From contig JAKSCC010000096.1 in assembly GCA_022360815.1 (NCBI GenBank), positions 1 through 62,735 on the forward strand: 62,735 bases of DNA. The letters are read 5' to 3'. Positions 26,167 to 35,304 of the stretch are shown one piece after another (position 1 is the first letter of the stretch; each line of letters starts with the position of its first letter). The notes beneath the pieces are model-generated. The model did not search any database, was not told where the DNA came from, and worked only from the letters and a program-made list of their open reading frames with translations. The stretch is from Desulfobacterales bacterium. Lineage in GTDB: Bacteria > Desulfobacterota > Desulfobacteria > Desulfobacterales > Desulfolunaceae. The translations under genes were made by a program, and so were the position numbers.

Positions 26167-27516
26167 ATGACTGCCTGTCGCGTTGTTTTGGTGGATCAGG
26201 GGCTCTCCCGCAGTCGGGCCTGGTCCCTGGGGCTTGAGATGCGGGGACACAGCTTGACCCGTGTTTCCAGCCTTAAAGAGTATGAGAGTATGGCTCTGGG
26301 GTGTGACCTGTTGATTCTTCACGAGGGGTCCCTGAAAGATGAGTTGTCTGTAGCCCTTTTGTCTCAGACGGAAAAAGAGGAGGCCCCTGAGGTTCTGGTG
26401 GTGTTGGATGTCCCGGATGCGAGTAGGGCGGTGGCCTGTATGAAACACGGGGCAGCCGATTGCCTTATGGGCGATGTGTCTGCCGAGCAGGTGGTGCTTT
26501 TTGCCGAGTCCCGGGCCAAGGCATCGGCTCAGGGGCGCGGTCGTTTGGCGGGTAAAACCCGTATCGTGACCCAAAACCCTCGTATGGAGGGGTTGCTCTC
26601 CATGCTGGATCGAGTGGCCGACAGTTCGGCGTCGGTTCTTATCTCCGGCGAGAGCGGTACAGGCAAAGAGCTTATTGCACGCTATGTGCACGGGCAGAGC
26701 CGCCGAAGGGGCAAACCTTTTGTGGCGGTCAACTGTGCGGCCCTTCCCGAGAGTCTCATGGAGAGCGAGCTTTTTGGCCATGAAAAGGGGGCTTTTACCG
26801 GGGCCACGACCCGAAAAGCAGGAAAATTTGAACTGGCAGATGGTGGAACCCTTCTTCTTGATGAGATCACAGAGATGCCGGTAACCCTTCAAGCCAAGCT
26901 TCTTCGAGCGATTCAGGAGAAAGAGGTGGATCGTCTGGGAGGCTCTTCTCCCATCTCTCTGGATGTTCGGGTGGTGGCCACCACCAATCGAGATATCAAG
27001 GAGGAGATTCAGGCTGGACATTTCCGGGAAGATCTCTACTTTCGCCTCAACGTGATTCCAGTGGTTCTTCCGCCTCTTCGAGAGAGGCCCGAAGATATTG
27101 AAGCCCTCTCCTCTCATTTTATCCATCGATTCAGTGAGATTGACGGACGAGGCGTCAAACATTTGACACAAGATGCCCTTTTGCGTTTGAAGAACTACTC
27201 CTTTCCCGGAAATGTACGGGAGCTTGAGAATTTGATGCATCGGGCCGTTCTTCTGGCCACAGGAGAGAGCCTCTCGGCATCGGCGCTCTGGTTTGAAGAT
27301 GAAGAGATGCCTCAGGCTGTCCCGGTAGAAACTGCCGGGATCTCCTCTGATTTTCGCGGGGCTCCTTTGCGTGAGGTGGAGCGTCTGGTGATCTTTGACA
27401 CCCTGGAGCAGACCGGGGGAAACCGTACCCATGCCGCTAAAATTTTGGGGATCAGCGTGCGAACCCTTCGAAACAAACTCAATGAATACAGGGCCGGAGG
27501 GGTGGCTGTGCCATGA
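26167..27516 (+). CDS. Sigma-54-dependent flagellar activator with degenerate receiver (FlrC/FlgR-like)
   Basis: A 449-residue sigma-54 activator. The N-terminal 120 residues resemble a receiver but carry His52 at the phosphoacceptor site (CDLLILHEG). The AAA+ domain has Walker A GESGTGKE (161-168), GAFTGA and a complete arginine-finger region (FREDLYFRLNVIPV); a Fis-type helix-turn-helix (THAAKILGISVRTLRNKL) ends the protein. It lies just before a sigma-54 promoter and the flgB operon, so it is the likely direct activator of these genes. The ATG at 26167 fits the conserved start better than the upstream GTG at 26137. Confidence 0.88.
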   Translation: MTACRVVLVDQGLSRSRAWSLGLEMRGHSLTRVSSLKEYESMALGCDLLILHEGSLKDELSVALLSQTEKEEAPEVLVVLDVPDASRAVACMKHGAADCLMGDVSAEQVVLFAESRAKASAQGRGRLAGKTRIVTQNPRMEGLLSMLDRVADSSASVLISGESGTGKELIARYVHGQSRRRGKPFVAVNCAALPESLMESELFGHEKGAFTGATTRKAGKFELADGGTLLLDEITEMPVTLQAKLLRAIQEKEVDRLGGSSPISLDVRVVATTNRDIKEEIQAGHFREDLYFRLNVIPVVLPPLRERPEDIEALSSHFIHRFSEIDGRGVKHLTQDALLRLKNYSFPGNVRELENLMHRAVLLATGESLSASALWFEDEEMPQAVPVETAGISSDFRGAPLREVERLVIFDTLEQTGGNRTHAAKILGISVRTLRNKLNEYRAGGVAVP

Positions 27517-27531
27517 GGCACGGTTGTTGCA
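27516..27531 (+). promoter_or_regulatory. Sigma-54 promoter of the flgBC-fliEFGHIJ operon
   Basis: AGGCAC, five bases, then TTGCA matches the -24/-12 consensus except for the first base. It lies 58 bases before flgB and partly overlaps the stop of the activator gene. Confidence 0.8.
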
Positions 27532-27588
27532 AAATTGAATGGTAAGAATGCTGAAAAGACTTTACCGAAAACCTAAGGTGATCTCACA

Positions 27589-27972
27589 ATGACGCGCGAA
27601 CTGCTTATCGATAAAACCCACGATCTTCTCAGCCGCTCGCTGGATGTTGCGGCCCGGTGCCACAACCTCATCTCTGGAAACCTGGCCAACCTGGACACTG
27701 TGGGGTATCGCCCCAAAGATCTCGATTTTCAAAAAGTCTTGGAGCTAGAGATGAAAAAGGGCGACGGCTCTTTGACCCGTACCCATGCAAAACATCTAAT
27801 GGGACGGCCAGCCGGAGCGTTGGAAGCCGAACGAGTTGAAGATGCACCGGTGAATTTGGATCGGGAAATGACCCGCCTTGTGGAGAACAATATCCGGTAT
27901 CGTTCCACTGTGGAGATGATGATGCGTAAGGTCTCCACCTTAAGGGATGCCATAGGCGAAGGAGTAAAGTAG
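27589..27972 (+). CDS. flgB: Flagellar basal-body rod protein FlgB
   Basis: FlgB forms the proximal rod of the flagellar basal body. The 127-residue protein has the family features: an N-terminal rod-protein signature (ARCHNLISGNLANLDTVGYRPKDLDF) and a C-terminal amphipathic helix with MTRLVENNIRYRSTVEMMMRK. It opens the operon directly behind the sigma-54 promoter. The stop codon abuts the flgC start. Confidence 0.95.
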   Translation: MTRELLIDKTHDLLSRSLDVAARCHNLISGNLANLDTVGYRPKDLDFQKVLELEMKKGDGSLTRTHAKHLMGRPAGALEAERVEDAPVNLDREMTRLVENNIRYRSTVEMMMRKVSTLRDAIGEGVK

Positions 27973-28407
27973 ATGGATTTGCTGGGTGCCATAAAGATCA
28001 GCAGTTCGGGGCTTTCGGCCCATCGTACCAAGATGAACGTGGTGGCTGAAAATATCGCCAACAACGAGACCACTCGAACGGCAGACGGTGGCCCTTACCA
28101 GCGAAAAACTCTGGTTTTTGAGGCCAAGGGATCGGAAGGTTTCGGCTCACTTCTGGCAACTGAGATGGAGCGGGGGGATGGCGTGGAGGTGACCGAGATC
28201 GTAAGCTCTCCGGACGACTACCGGCTGGAGTACAACCCCGAGCATCCAGATGCCGATCCTTTGACCGGGTATGTGAAGATGCCCAATGTGGATCTCCTCT
28301 CCGAGGTGGCAGACATGATGGTGGCCCGGCGCTCCTATGACGCCAATGCCACGGCGGTGGAGAACTCCAAAAATATGATCATGAAAGCCCTGGAAATTGG
28401 CAGATAA
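27973..28407 (+). CDS. flgC: Flagellar basal-body rod protein FlgC
   Basis: FlgC is the second proximal rod subunit. The 144 residues include the N-terminal rod motif (GLSAHRTKMNVVAENIANNETTRT) and the C-terminal VDLLSEVADMMVARRSYDANA stretch typical of rod and hook proteins. It starts immediately after flgB, and fliE follows 25 bases later. Confidence 0.96.
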   Translation: MDLLGAIKISSSGLSAHRTKMNVVAENIANNETTRTADGGPYQRKTLVFEAKGSEGFGSLLATEMERGDGVEVTEIVSSPDDYRLEYNPEHPDADPLTGYVKMPNVDLLSEVADMMVARRSYDANATAVENSKNMIMKALEIGR

Positions 28408-28432
28408 TGGGTATGTTAGAGGATAAAAGAGG

Positions 28433-28720
28433 ATGAGAGTTGAAAAGGCAGGCCTTGTTTCGCAGGGAGGCGGACAGGTCAAAGGAAGCGCAGACCCTTT
28501 GGGCCCTTCCTTTGAGGAGAGGCTTAAAGGAGCGCTGCAGGAGGTAAACGCCAAGCAGGAGGGGGCCGATCGCATCGTCGAAGAGGTTGTTGAAGGCAAA
28601 ACCGGTATCCATGAAGGAATGCTGGCCCTTCAGGAAGCCGATATCGCCATGAAGGCCCTTCTCCAAGTTAGAAACAAGGTGATCTCCGCATACAACGACG
28701 TGATGAAGATGCAGGTGTAG
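28433..28720 (+). CDS. fliE: Flagellar hook-basal body protein FliE
   Basis: FliE joins the MS ring to the rod. The 95-residue protein has the expected length and C-terminal helix (MLALQEADIAMKALLQVRNKVISAYNDVMKMQV). An AGAGG ribosome-binding site precedes the ATG. It is the third gene of the operon, 90 bases before fliF. Confidence 0.94.
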   Translation: MRVEKAGLVSQGGGQVKGSADPLGPSFEERLKGALQEVNAKQEGADRIVEEVVEGKTGIHEGMLALQEADIAMKALLQVRNKVISAYNDVMKMQV

Positions 28721-28810
28721 TAAAGAGACGTGCACTCTGGCGTCCAACACATTTCGAGCATTGCCCTTCTTTTCTCCAACCTGGCTTGACAGCCAAGAGG
28801 TCAAACACCC

Positions 28811-30382
28811 ATGTTTCAACTTTTCAATCAGATTCGGGGTATCTTTTCGGAGATGCCCCTCTCCCGTAAAATAGCCATGGGCGCGGTTCTTTTTATTGTG
28901 CTCTCCATCTTTGGGGGCATCATTATCTGGAGCAACATGGTGGAGTTTCGGCCCCTTTATACCGGCCTCAGTCAGGAAGACGCTGCCCAGGTGGTGAATC
29001 GCCTCAAAGATTTAAAAATTCCCTACAAACTTGAAAATGGAGGCAGCGGAGTGTCGGTGCCTATGGAGAAAGTCTATGAGCTTCGTCTCTCCATGGCATC
29101 CGAGGGGCTTCCCAAGGGTGGGGGCGTGGGGTTTGAGATTTTCAATAAAACCGAGTTCGGCACCACCGAGTTTGTGCAGAAGCTCAACTTCCAGCGCGCC
29201 CTTCAGGGGGAGCTGGCCCGCACCATTCGAGAGATAGAGGAGGTGCGGGATGCTCGGGTTCTGATTGTGATGCCCAAAGAGTCGGTCTTTGTGGAGGAGG
29301 CCAAGCCCCCTTCGGCGTCGGTGCTTTTAAAGCTCAGACGCACCCTTCCTCCAAGTCGAGTTAACGCCATTGTGCATCTGGTGGCCAGTGCCGTGGAAGA
29401 TCTTTCGCCCGATCGGGTGACGGTAGTGGACTCCAAAGGCAAGATTCTCTCCAGTGGCTCCCCGGAAGATCCAGACAATCAGGTGATGAACTCCCAGCTC
29501 TCTTATAAGCTGGCATATGAAAAGAGCATCGCCCAGCGCATTGAGAGCATGCTGGAGCGTATTGTGGGGCAGGGGAAGAGTATTGTGCGGGTCACCGCCG
29601 ACATGGATTTTTCTCGAGTGGATGTCAGTGAGGAGCTCTTTGATCCAGATAGCCAGGTGGTGAGAAGCCGGCAGGATGTTTCTGAAAAGAGCGACAAACA
29701 GAACATGCCGGGCCAGAAGATCTCCAGCGTGAACCCACTGCCAGCAGAAACCCCGGGAAACAAAAGCGAGACAAGGGAGCGAAACGAAGGAACGGTTAAT
29801 TACGAAATCAGCCGCACCACTCGGCGTACCACTCGGCCTTTGGGTGAGGTGAAGCGCCTTTCGGTTGCAGCGGTACTTGATGGTACCTACACCACGGTAA
29901 AGGCAAAAGATGGGACCGTCAGCCGAAAGTACAATCCAAGAACGCCTGAGGAGATGAAGCTTTTTACCACCATTGTGAGGCAGGCCATGGGGTACAGCGC
30001 TGATCGGGAAGACCAGGTTTCCGTGGAGTCGATACCTTTTACGCCGGATGAAAGGTGGGGAGATGAACAGGCTCCGGTCAAGGGGGTGGACCGACTTATT
30101 GAAGATTATGGCCGAGCCGGGTTGAATCTTCTGGTCGTTCTTCTCATCTTTATCTTTGTGGTGCGGCCTCTTATCAAGGCCCTTAAAGAGACCAAGGAGC
30201 GTGAATCCGAACTGCTTCTTGACGGTGAAGAGGATGGCGTGACCGTGGAGATTGGGGCAGATGCCCTGGCCGGGGTTGCGGGTGTGCGTGATGGAACAGC
30301 CCAGGAGCGGGCCATGCGCCTGGTGCGTGAGGATGTGGACAAGGCCGCCAATATTATCAAAGGCTGGCTGGGAGAGGGGTAG
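28811..30382 (+). CDS. fliF: Flagellar MS-ring protein FliF
   Basis: FliF builds the membrane-supramembrane ring that anchors the flagellum and houses export. The 523-residue protein has an N-terminal transmembrane helix (IAMGAVLFIVLSIFGGII), the ring-building beta domains (RPLYTGLSQEDA...), a Pro/charged linker, and a second transmembrane helix (GLNLLVVLLIFIFVVRPL, about residue 437) before a short cytoplasmic tail that binds FliG. Length is slightly below the 540-570 usual in other groups. It lies 5 bases before fliG. Confidence 0.96.
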   Translation: MFQLFNQIRGIFSEMPLSRKIAMGAVLFIVLSIFGGIIIWSNMVEFRPLYTGLSQEDAAQVVNRLKDLKIPYKLENGGSGVSVPMEKVYELRLSMASEGLPKGGGVGFEIFNKTEFGTTEFVQKLNFQRALQGELARTIREIEEVRDARVLIVMPKESVFVEEAKPPSASVLLKLRRTLPPSRVNAIVHLVASAVEDLSPDRVTVVDSKGKILSSGSPEDPDNQVMNSQLSYKLAYEKSIAQRIESMLERIVGQGKSIVRVTADMDFSRVDVSEELFDPDSQVVRSRQDVSEKSDKQNMPGQKISSVNPLPAETPGNKSETRERNEGTVNYEISRTTRRTTRPLGEVKRLSVAAVLDGTYTTVKAKDGTVSRKYNPRTPEEMKLFTTIVRQAMGYSADREDQVSVESIPFTPDERWGDEQAPVKGVDRLIEDYGRAGLNLLVVLLIFIFVVRPLIKALKETKERESELLLDGEEDGVTVEIGADALAGVAGVRDGTAQERAMRLVREDVDKAANIIKGWLGEG

Positions 30383-30387
30383 AGCAT

Positions 30388-31401
30388 ATGGCGGAAGAAG
30401 GCAGCAAGATTTTAAACGGTCCCATGAAGGCGGCTATTTTTCTTCTATCCATGGGCGAAGGGCGCGCTTCGGATATCTTCAAAAAGCTCAACGACGAAGA
30501 GATTCGACAGGTGGCCACAGTGATGACCCAGATTCGGGAAATTTTACCCGGAGAGCTGAGTACCGTGGCCGAGGAGTTTATCGAGCGGTTTGAAGGTGAG
30601 ACCAAGCTGATGGTGGAGTCGGGCGACTTCTTAAGGAACGTCATCAAAAATACCCTGCCAGGGGAGCGGGCCGAAGAGATCCTCAAAGAGCTGGATGCCC
30701 TTCAAAGGGATCAGCCCTTTGGCTGGAGCCGGGATGTGAATATCTCGGCTCTGTCTGCAGCCCTTACTCTGGAGCACCCTCAGACCATCTCTATGATTAT
30801 GGCCCATTTGCCACCCGATATCGCCAGCGATGTGCTCTCTTCATTTCCTGAGGAGATGAAGGGCGATATCGCTCTGCGCGTGGCACGTTTGGGGCAGATC
30901 CCTGAAGAGATCGTTCGGGATGTGGACGGTGCCCTGAAGGATGAGCTTAAGAGCATGGTCAGCTCCGGTGGAAAGGTGGGAGGGCTGCAGGTGCTTGTGG
31001 ACATTATTGGTGGTGTCGACAAGTCCACTGAAGATGTTGTCATGGAGGTGATCGAAGACGAAGATATGGAAATGGCCATGAATATACGGGACATGATGTT
31101 CGTCTTTGAGGATATGGTGGGCATCGACGACCGTGGGATGCGCGAAGTCCTTAAGCGGGTGGAGGGGGCTCAGCTTACGGTGGCTCTGAAGACCGCCAGC
31201 GAAGAGATGAAGAACAAGATTCTTGGAAACCTCTCATCACGTGCTGCCGAGATGATTTTGGAAGATCTGGAGGTGATGGGCCCCATCAAGCTTTCCGAGG
31301 TGGAGAGTGCCCAGCAGGCTGTTGCACAGGCAGCCAAAGACCTGGAAGCCGAGGGAACCATTACTCTGGGTGGCAAAGGCAAAGACGATATTCTGGTGTA
31401 G
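30388..31401 (+). CDS. fliG: Flagellar motor switch protein FliG
   Basis: FliG transmits torque from the stator to the rotor and binds FliF and FliM. The 337 residues are full length: N-terminal domain (GPMKAAIFLLSMGEGRASDIF), the middle EHPQ motif (LTLEHPQTISMIMAHL) and the C-terminal torque domain (DDRGMREVLKRVE...EMKNKILGNLSSRAAEMILED). Three segments are in the normal order. The start is 5 bases after fliF. Confidence 0.96.
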   Translation: MAEEGSKILNGPMKAAIFLLSMGEGRASDIFKKLNDEEIRQVATVMTQIREILPGELSTVAEEFIERFEGETKLMVESGDFLRNVIKNTLPGERAEEILKELDALQRDQPFGWSRDVNISALSAALTLEHPQTISMIMAHLPPDIASDVLSSFPEEMKGDIALRVARLGQIPEEIVRDVDGALKDELKSMVSSGGKVGGLQVLVDIIGGVDKSTEDVVMEVIEDEDMEMAMNIRDMMFVFEDMVGIDDRGMREVLKRVEGAQLTVALKTASEEMKNKILGNLSSRAAEMILEDLEVMGPIKLSEVESAQQAVAQAAKDLEAEGTITLGGKGKDDILV

Positions 31402-31416
31402 AGGGGTTGATGAGGT

Positions 31417-32226
31417 ATGAGTGAGGAGAATTTTCGTCCTCTGGTGGATGCGCCGGACAAAGGGTTTCAGGCGTCCGAGGCACCGAGAAAAAGTTTGACA
31501 GATTTTGCCCCGTTGCAGTTTCGCTGCGAAGAAGCCCCGGAAACCCCATTTGAGTCGGCCCAGCCCGAGCCAAAAAAAGAGCCCCCTCAGGTTGAAGCAG
31601 AACCTGCCCCAAAGGAGTCCTTCTCTCCTATGGATTCCCCTGAGGAGGTAGCTGTTGAATCAGAACCCAGGCTTCAAGAGCCCGATCCCGGGATACTGGA
31701 GGTGGAGCGGCAGGCTTTTGATATGGGCTTTGAAAAGGGCGAGCGTGAAGGGCTTATGAAAGGCGAGGAGCGGGCCATGGAGATGCTGGTTCGCCTTGAA
31801 AATCTCATCATGGGGTTTGAGGGGGCCTGGCGGAGAAGCTGTCTGGAGCGTGAAGAGACCTTGGTGAAGTTGGCCCTTTCCGTGGTTGAAAAAGTGGTGA
31901 TGGCCCGGGCCGAACGGGACGATGAGATGGCTGCCCGGTCTCTGGTGGAGGCTTTGGCCTCCATGGAGGAGCCAGGGCGGTGCACCGTACGGGTGAATCC
32001 GGACGATTTTAGCTCGGTGGAGCGCTTGAGGGCCGACCTGTTTCAGCGCATTGCCAACCTTCAGGAGATCACCATTCTGCCCGACCCGGTGGTTGAGGGA
32101 GGCGAGGTAAGGCTGGAGAGCGAAGGGGGCTGGCTTGAGACGAGTGCTCGCACACGTTTGGATGAGGTGATGGCTCGAATGGAAGATGCTGCAGGCATTG
32201 AGCAGGGGGCTGCCGGTGTTGCATGA
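31417..32226 (+). CDS. fliH: Flagellar export regulator FliH
   Basis: FliH holds and regulates the FliI ATPase. The 269-residue protein has a Pro/Glu-rich disordered N-terminal third (to about residue 85), then a GxxxG-rich helix (AFDMGFEKGEREGLMKGEE) typical of FliH, and a C-terminal V-ATPase-E-like domain. It starts 15 bases after fliG and overlaps the fliI start by about 11 bases. Confidence 0.9.
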   Translation: MSEENFRPLVDAPDKGFQASEAPRKSLTDFAPLQFRCEEAPETPFESAQPEPKKEPPQVEAEPAPKESFSPMDSPEEVAVESEPRLQEPDPGILEVERQAFDMGFEKGEREGLMKGEERAMEMLVRLENLIMGFEGAWRRSCLEREETLVKLALSVVEKVVMARAERDDEMAARSLVEALASMEEPGRCTVRVNPDDFSSVERLRADLFQRIANLQEITILPDPVVEGGEVRLESEGGWLETSARTRLDEVMARMEDAAGIEQGAAGVA

Positions 32227-33538
32227 TTCGCCCTGGCAGGCCATGGCAAGTGCGGTAAAAAGTGCTCGCCTCTTTTCGGTTGAAGGCCGTGTGGAGCAGG
32301 TGGTGGGACTTGTGGTGGAGGGCAGAGGATTAAAGGCGGGTATCGGCAGCACGGTTTTGATCCACTCTTCAGTCGGCCGATCCATTGATGGGGAGGTGGT
32401 GGGCTTTCGTCAGGGTCGTGTCGTGGTGATGCCCTATGGCGATACCACAGGCATTTGTGAAGGCGATCGCATGGCCATGGTGGATACCGAACCGGCTGCT
32501 CCGGTGGGAGACGGTTTTCTGGGACGTGTGGTGGATGGGTTGGGGCATCCCATTGATGGCATGGGACCTTTGGGTGAGGTCATCGAATACCCTCTGTACG
32601 GTCGTCCTATCAACCCCATGCAGAGGCGCGCCGTGGATGAGTTTCTCGATGTGGGTATCTCGGCCATCAACCTGATGACCCCCATCGGAAGGGGCCAGCG
32701 CGTGGCCATCATGGCAGGCTCAGGGGTTGGCAAAAGTGTGCTGATGGGGATGATGACCCGCTACACCGAAGCCGAGGTGGTGATTATCGGCCTCATTGGT
32801 GAGCGAGGCCGTGAGGTAAAGGATTTTGTAGAGAAGACACTTGGTTCCGAAGGCCGAAAGCGCGCCGTGGTGGTGGCCGCCACCTCAGACACCCCGCCCT
32901 TGGTTCGCATGCGGGGGGCCTATCAGGCCACAGCTTTGGCAGAGTATTTTCGGGACCAGGGAAAAGATGTGCTTCTCATTATCGACTCCATCACCCGTTT
33001 TGCCATGTCCTCCCGTGATGTTGGGCTTTCAGCCGGAGAAGCTCCCACCAACCGAGGGTATACCTCCTCTTTTTTTGTGAAGATTCCTATTTTGTTGGAA
33101 CGTGCCGGAGCTGTGGAGGGCAAAGGGTCTATCACAGGGTTTTATACCACTCTTGTGGAGGGTGACGACATGAACGACCCCGTGGGCGACACGGTTCGCT
33201 CCATTGTGGATGGTCACATCGTTCTTTCGCGGGATTTGGCCAACCGAGGCCACTATCCGGCTATCGAGGTCTTGGGCAGTGTCAGCCGCGTGGCAAGTGA
33301 CGTTGTGGGGCCCGATCACCTGGCCCTTCGAAGCCGAATTCAAGATCTTATGGCGGCCTACAGAGATTCTGAAGAGATGATCAACATAGGCGCTTACACT
33401 CGAGGGAGCAATCCAAGGATTGACGAAGCCATTGAGCTGAAGCCGCGAATCGATGAGCTTCTTCGGCAGAAAGTGGAGATGAAAAGCTCTTACGGTGTGA
33501 GTTTGAACCGTTTAAAGGCTCTCTTTTTTGAAGGCTGA
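32216..33538 (+). CDS. fliI: Flagellum-specific export ATPase FliI
   Basis: FliI is the hexameric ATPase energising flagellar export. Walker A MAGSGVGKSVL lies near residue 166, followed by GLIGERGREVKDF and Walker B LLIIDSITRFAMS; the F1-beta-like fold is complete. The GTG start at 32216 is supported by an AGGGGG site and gives 440 residues; ATG alternatives at 32186 and 32243 give 450 and 431. It overlaps fliH, suggesting coupled translation. Confidence 0.93.
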   Translation: MLHDSPWQAMASAVKSARLFSVEGRVEQVVGLVVEGRGLKAGIGSTVLIHSSVGRSIDGEVVGFRQGRVVVMPYGDTTGICEGDRMAMVDTEPAAPVGDGFLGRVVDGLGHPIDGMGPLGEVIEYPLYGRPINPMQRRAVDEFLDVGISAINLMTPIGRGQRVAIMAGSGVGKSVLMGMMTRYTEAEVVIIGLIGERGREVKDFVEKTLGSEGRKRAVVVAATSDTPPLVRMRGAYQATALAEYFRDQGKDVLLIIDSITRFAMSSRDVGLSAGEAPTNRGYTSSFFVKIPILLERAGAVEGKGSITGFYTTLVEGDDMNDPVGDTVRSIVDGHIVLSRDLANRGHYPAIEVLGSVSRVASDVVGPDHLALRSRIQDLMAAYRDSEEMINIGAYTRGSNPRIDEAIELKPRIDELLRQKVEMKSSYGVSLNRLKALFFEG

Positions 33539-33546
33539 AAGCGCGT

Positions 33547-34005
33547 GTGGAGATGAAGCGATTCAAGTTTAAATTGGAGGCGGTTCTCTCGCTAAGAAAA
33601 CACAGGGAACGCTTGGTGATGCAAGAAGTTGGTGTTTTAAACCGTGAGCTTCTGCGGACCGAAAAAGAGCTTGAGGCGCTGGCGCAGGAGAGCCAGGGCG
33701 TGGAAGAGGACTTGGCTCGGCGACTTGAAGAAGGCCTGAGTGGGGTTACCCTTTTGTCTGTGGAAGGGTATCTGGAGACCCTGGCGCGTAAGCAGGTGGA
33801 ACGACAAGCCCACCTTGAGATGGTGAAGAATCACCTGGCGGTGAAGCGAAGAGAACTGACGGGATGTGCTCTGGAGCGAAAAGCCATGGAGTCCCTTCGA
33901 GATCGCCAGAAAGAGGCTTTTTATCAAGAGATGGATACGGCACAGCGAAAGATGGATGATGAGACCGCGTTGGTTCATCGGGCCGCATCCGAGAAGGGGG
34001 TATGA
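33547..34005 (+). CDS. fliJ: Flagellar export chaperone FliJ
   Basis: FliJ is a coiled-coil factor that helps FliI and FlhA in export. The 152-residue product is almost entirely helical and charged and begins KRFKFKLEAVLSLRKHRE, the typical FliJ start. The frame opens with GTG at 33547; an ATG two codons later (33553) may be the actual start. It lies directly after fliI and overlaps motE by ATGA. Confidence 0.9.
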   Translation: MEMKRFKFKLEAVLSLRKHRERLVMQEVGVLNRELLRTEKELEALAQESQGVEEDLARRLEEGLSGVTLLSVEGYLETLARKQVERQAHLEMVKNHLAVKRRELTGCALERKAMESLRDRQKEAFYQEMDTAQRKMDDETALVHRAASEKGV

Positions 34006-34583
34006 TGAAAAGAGGAAAAAAATGGGTGCAGGCTTTGGCTCTGGTGGTCCTTATTTTGATGTATACAGGGGTGGTTTTTGCCGAAGATGAAGAGCCGTTT
34101 GTTTCAGGGGACGAGGTGATAGTAGAGCAGCAGGAGCTTACCACGCCTGAATTGATTTTTAGAGGGCTGGAGTCCAAGCGGCTTGTCCTGGAAGCCCGGG
34201 CCGAGGCCATCGCCATGGAGGAGAGGAAACTCAAAGAGCTTAAGGCCGAGATCGATGCAAGCCGCGAAGAGTTGGAGACGTTGCGTAAGCAGATTGAGAC
34301 GAGTCTTACTCGACTGGAGTCCAAAGAGAAAGCGGTGAATGAGGAGCGAAAGGCCGAAGAGGAGAAGAAGATCAAGCAGCTTGTGAAGCTCTACTCCAGC
34401 ATGAAGCCCAAAAAAGCGGCAGGAATTGTCAACGCCATGGATCTGACCACAGCCCAGAGGCTTTTTATGAACATGAAAGGGGATCTCGCCGGAAAGATTC
34501 TGGCCTATGTGGAACCCCAAAGGGCGGCCCGCATCAGTGAGCGTCTGGCCGAGACCCTGAAAGACCTTCCTGCAATTCCCTAA
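34002..34583 (+). CDS. motE: MotE-family flagellar stator-associated chaperone
   Basis: The 193-residue protein has an N-terminal signal or membrane segment (WVQALALVVLILMYTGVVFA), a long coiled coil (about residues 55-125), and a C-terminal MgtE_N/MotE-like domain (YSSMKPKKAAGIVNAMDLTTAQ...). MotE proteins stabilise the MotB/PomB-class stator. It is the last gene of the operon, starts inside the fliJ stop, and is followed by a strong terminator. Confidence 0.85.
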   Translation: MMKRGKKWVQALALVVLILMYTGVVFAEDEEPFVSGDEVIVEQQELTTPELIFRGLESKRLVLEARAEAIAMEERKLKELKAEIDASREELETLRKQIETSLTRLESKEKAVNEERKAEEEKKIKQLVKLYSSMKPKKAAGIVNAMDLTTAQRLFMNMKGDLAGKILAYVEPQRAARISERLAETLKDLPAIP

Positions 34584-34640
34584 CAGGTCATACCTTCAAA
34601 GATCCCTGTTCTGCATTGTGTGGATCCCCACAACATGATG

Positions 34641-34688
34641 AAAAGCAAAGAGGCCATATGGAGAGATCCCCATGGCCTCTTTGCTTTT
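34641..34688 (+). terminator. Bidirectional terminator closing the flagellar operon
   Basis: A stem of about 20 bases (AAAGCAAAGAGGCCATATGG paired with CCATGGCCTCTTTGC, one mismatch) ends in a T-run; the reverse strand also ends in T residues. It separates fli genes from the convergent lipoprotein gene. Confidence 0.92.
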
Positions 34689-34693
34689 ACGCG

Positions 34694-35287
34694 TTAGAAG
34701 GTAAAGGTTTGATCGATGGTTTTGATGTAGAGGATGTCCCCCTCTCGCTTGACGAAGACATTGATGTGAAGATCTTGGGTCTCTTTGGCAATAAGGGTCT
34801 CCAAAGGGATTCGAGCGCTGTCATCAGTAAGGATGTGCTGCACCCTCTCTGAATCTGGAAATTGAAGGATCACCTCCTCCTGACAGGCTTGCTCGGGCTC
34901 TCCGCAGGGGATCACCTGGCCCGAATCCACCATGGTGCGGGAAACCTCTTTATCCGAGAGGCCTGTATAGATCTTGGCGACCAGATAGTCTGCGAGACCC
35001 AGGCCGTAGAGGGGCACTTCGCACAACGCAAAAAAAAGACCCCTGGGTCGTTTTCTTGAGGTGGTGATCTCTTCCACCTGCTCTTTGCAGAGGGGTTGAC
35101 GTGTGAGGGTGTAGATTCCCCTGTTTTCATCCAGCCTGTAGATGACGTTGATGCGATCACCCGTCTCTTTTTTACCGTAGCTCACCTCTTTGACCCGAGG
35201 AGCCACCAGGGTTAGCCCCGAGGCGCATCCCACAGAGAGTAGCATGAAGAGGGCCAGAAGAAGTTGAAATCCGGTTTTCCAGTTCAT
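34694..35287 (-). CDS. Probable lipoprotein of unknown function
   Basis: The 197-residue protein has a lipoprotein signal: MNWKTGFQLLLALFMLLSVGC, with the lipobox LSVGC. It would be anchored by lipid at the outer or inner membrane. A few Cys residues (PLCKEQ, FALCEVP, VIPCGEP, QACQEE) suggest disulfides. No recognised family. The ATG at 35287 follows GGAGG. It lies 17 bases downstream of the PstS-like gene on the same strand, so the two may be co-transcribed. Confidence 0.75.
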   Translation of the reverse strand: MNWKTGFQLLLALFMLLSVGCASGLTLVAPRVKEVSYGKKETGDRINVIYRLDENRGIYTLTRQPLCKEQVEEITTSRKRPRGLFFALCEVPLYGLGLADYLVAKIYTGLSDKEVSRTMVDSGQVIPCGEPEQACQEEVILQFPDSERVQHILTDDSARIPLETLIAKETQDLHINVFVKREGDILYIKTIDQTFTF

Positions 35288-35304
35288 TGTCAAGCCTCCT
35301 TCTC

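Noticed and set aside
26161-27432. 423-codon open frame on the minus strand opposite the FlrC-like activator
   Set aside because: It lacks any family motif and mirrors the coding bias of the sigma-54 activator on the plus strand.
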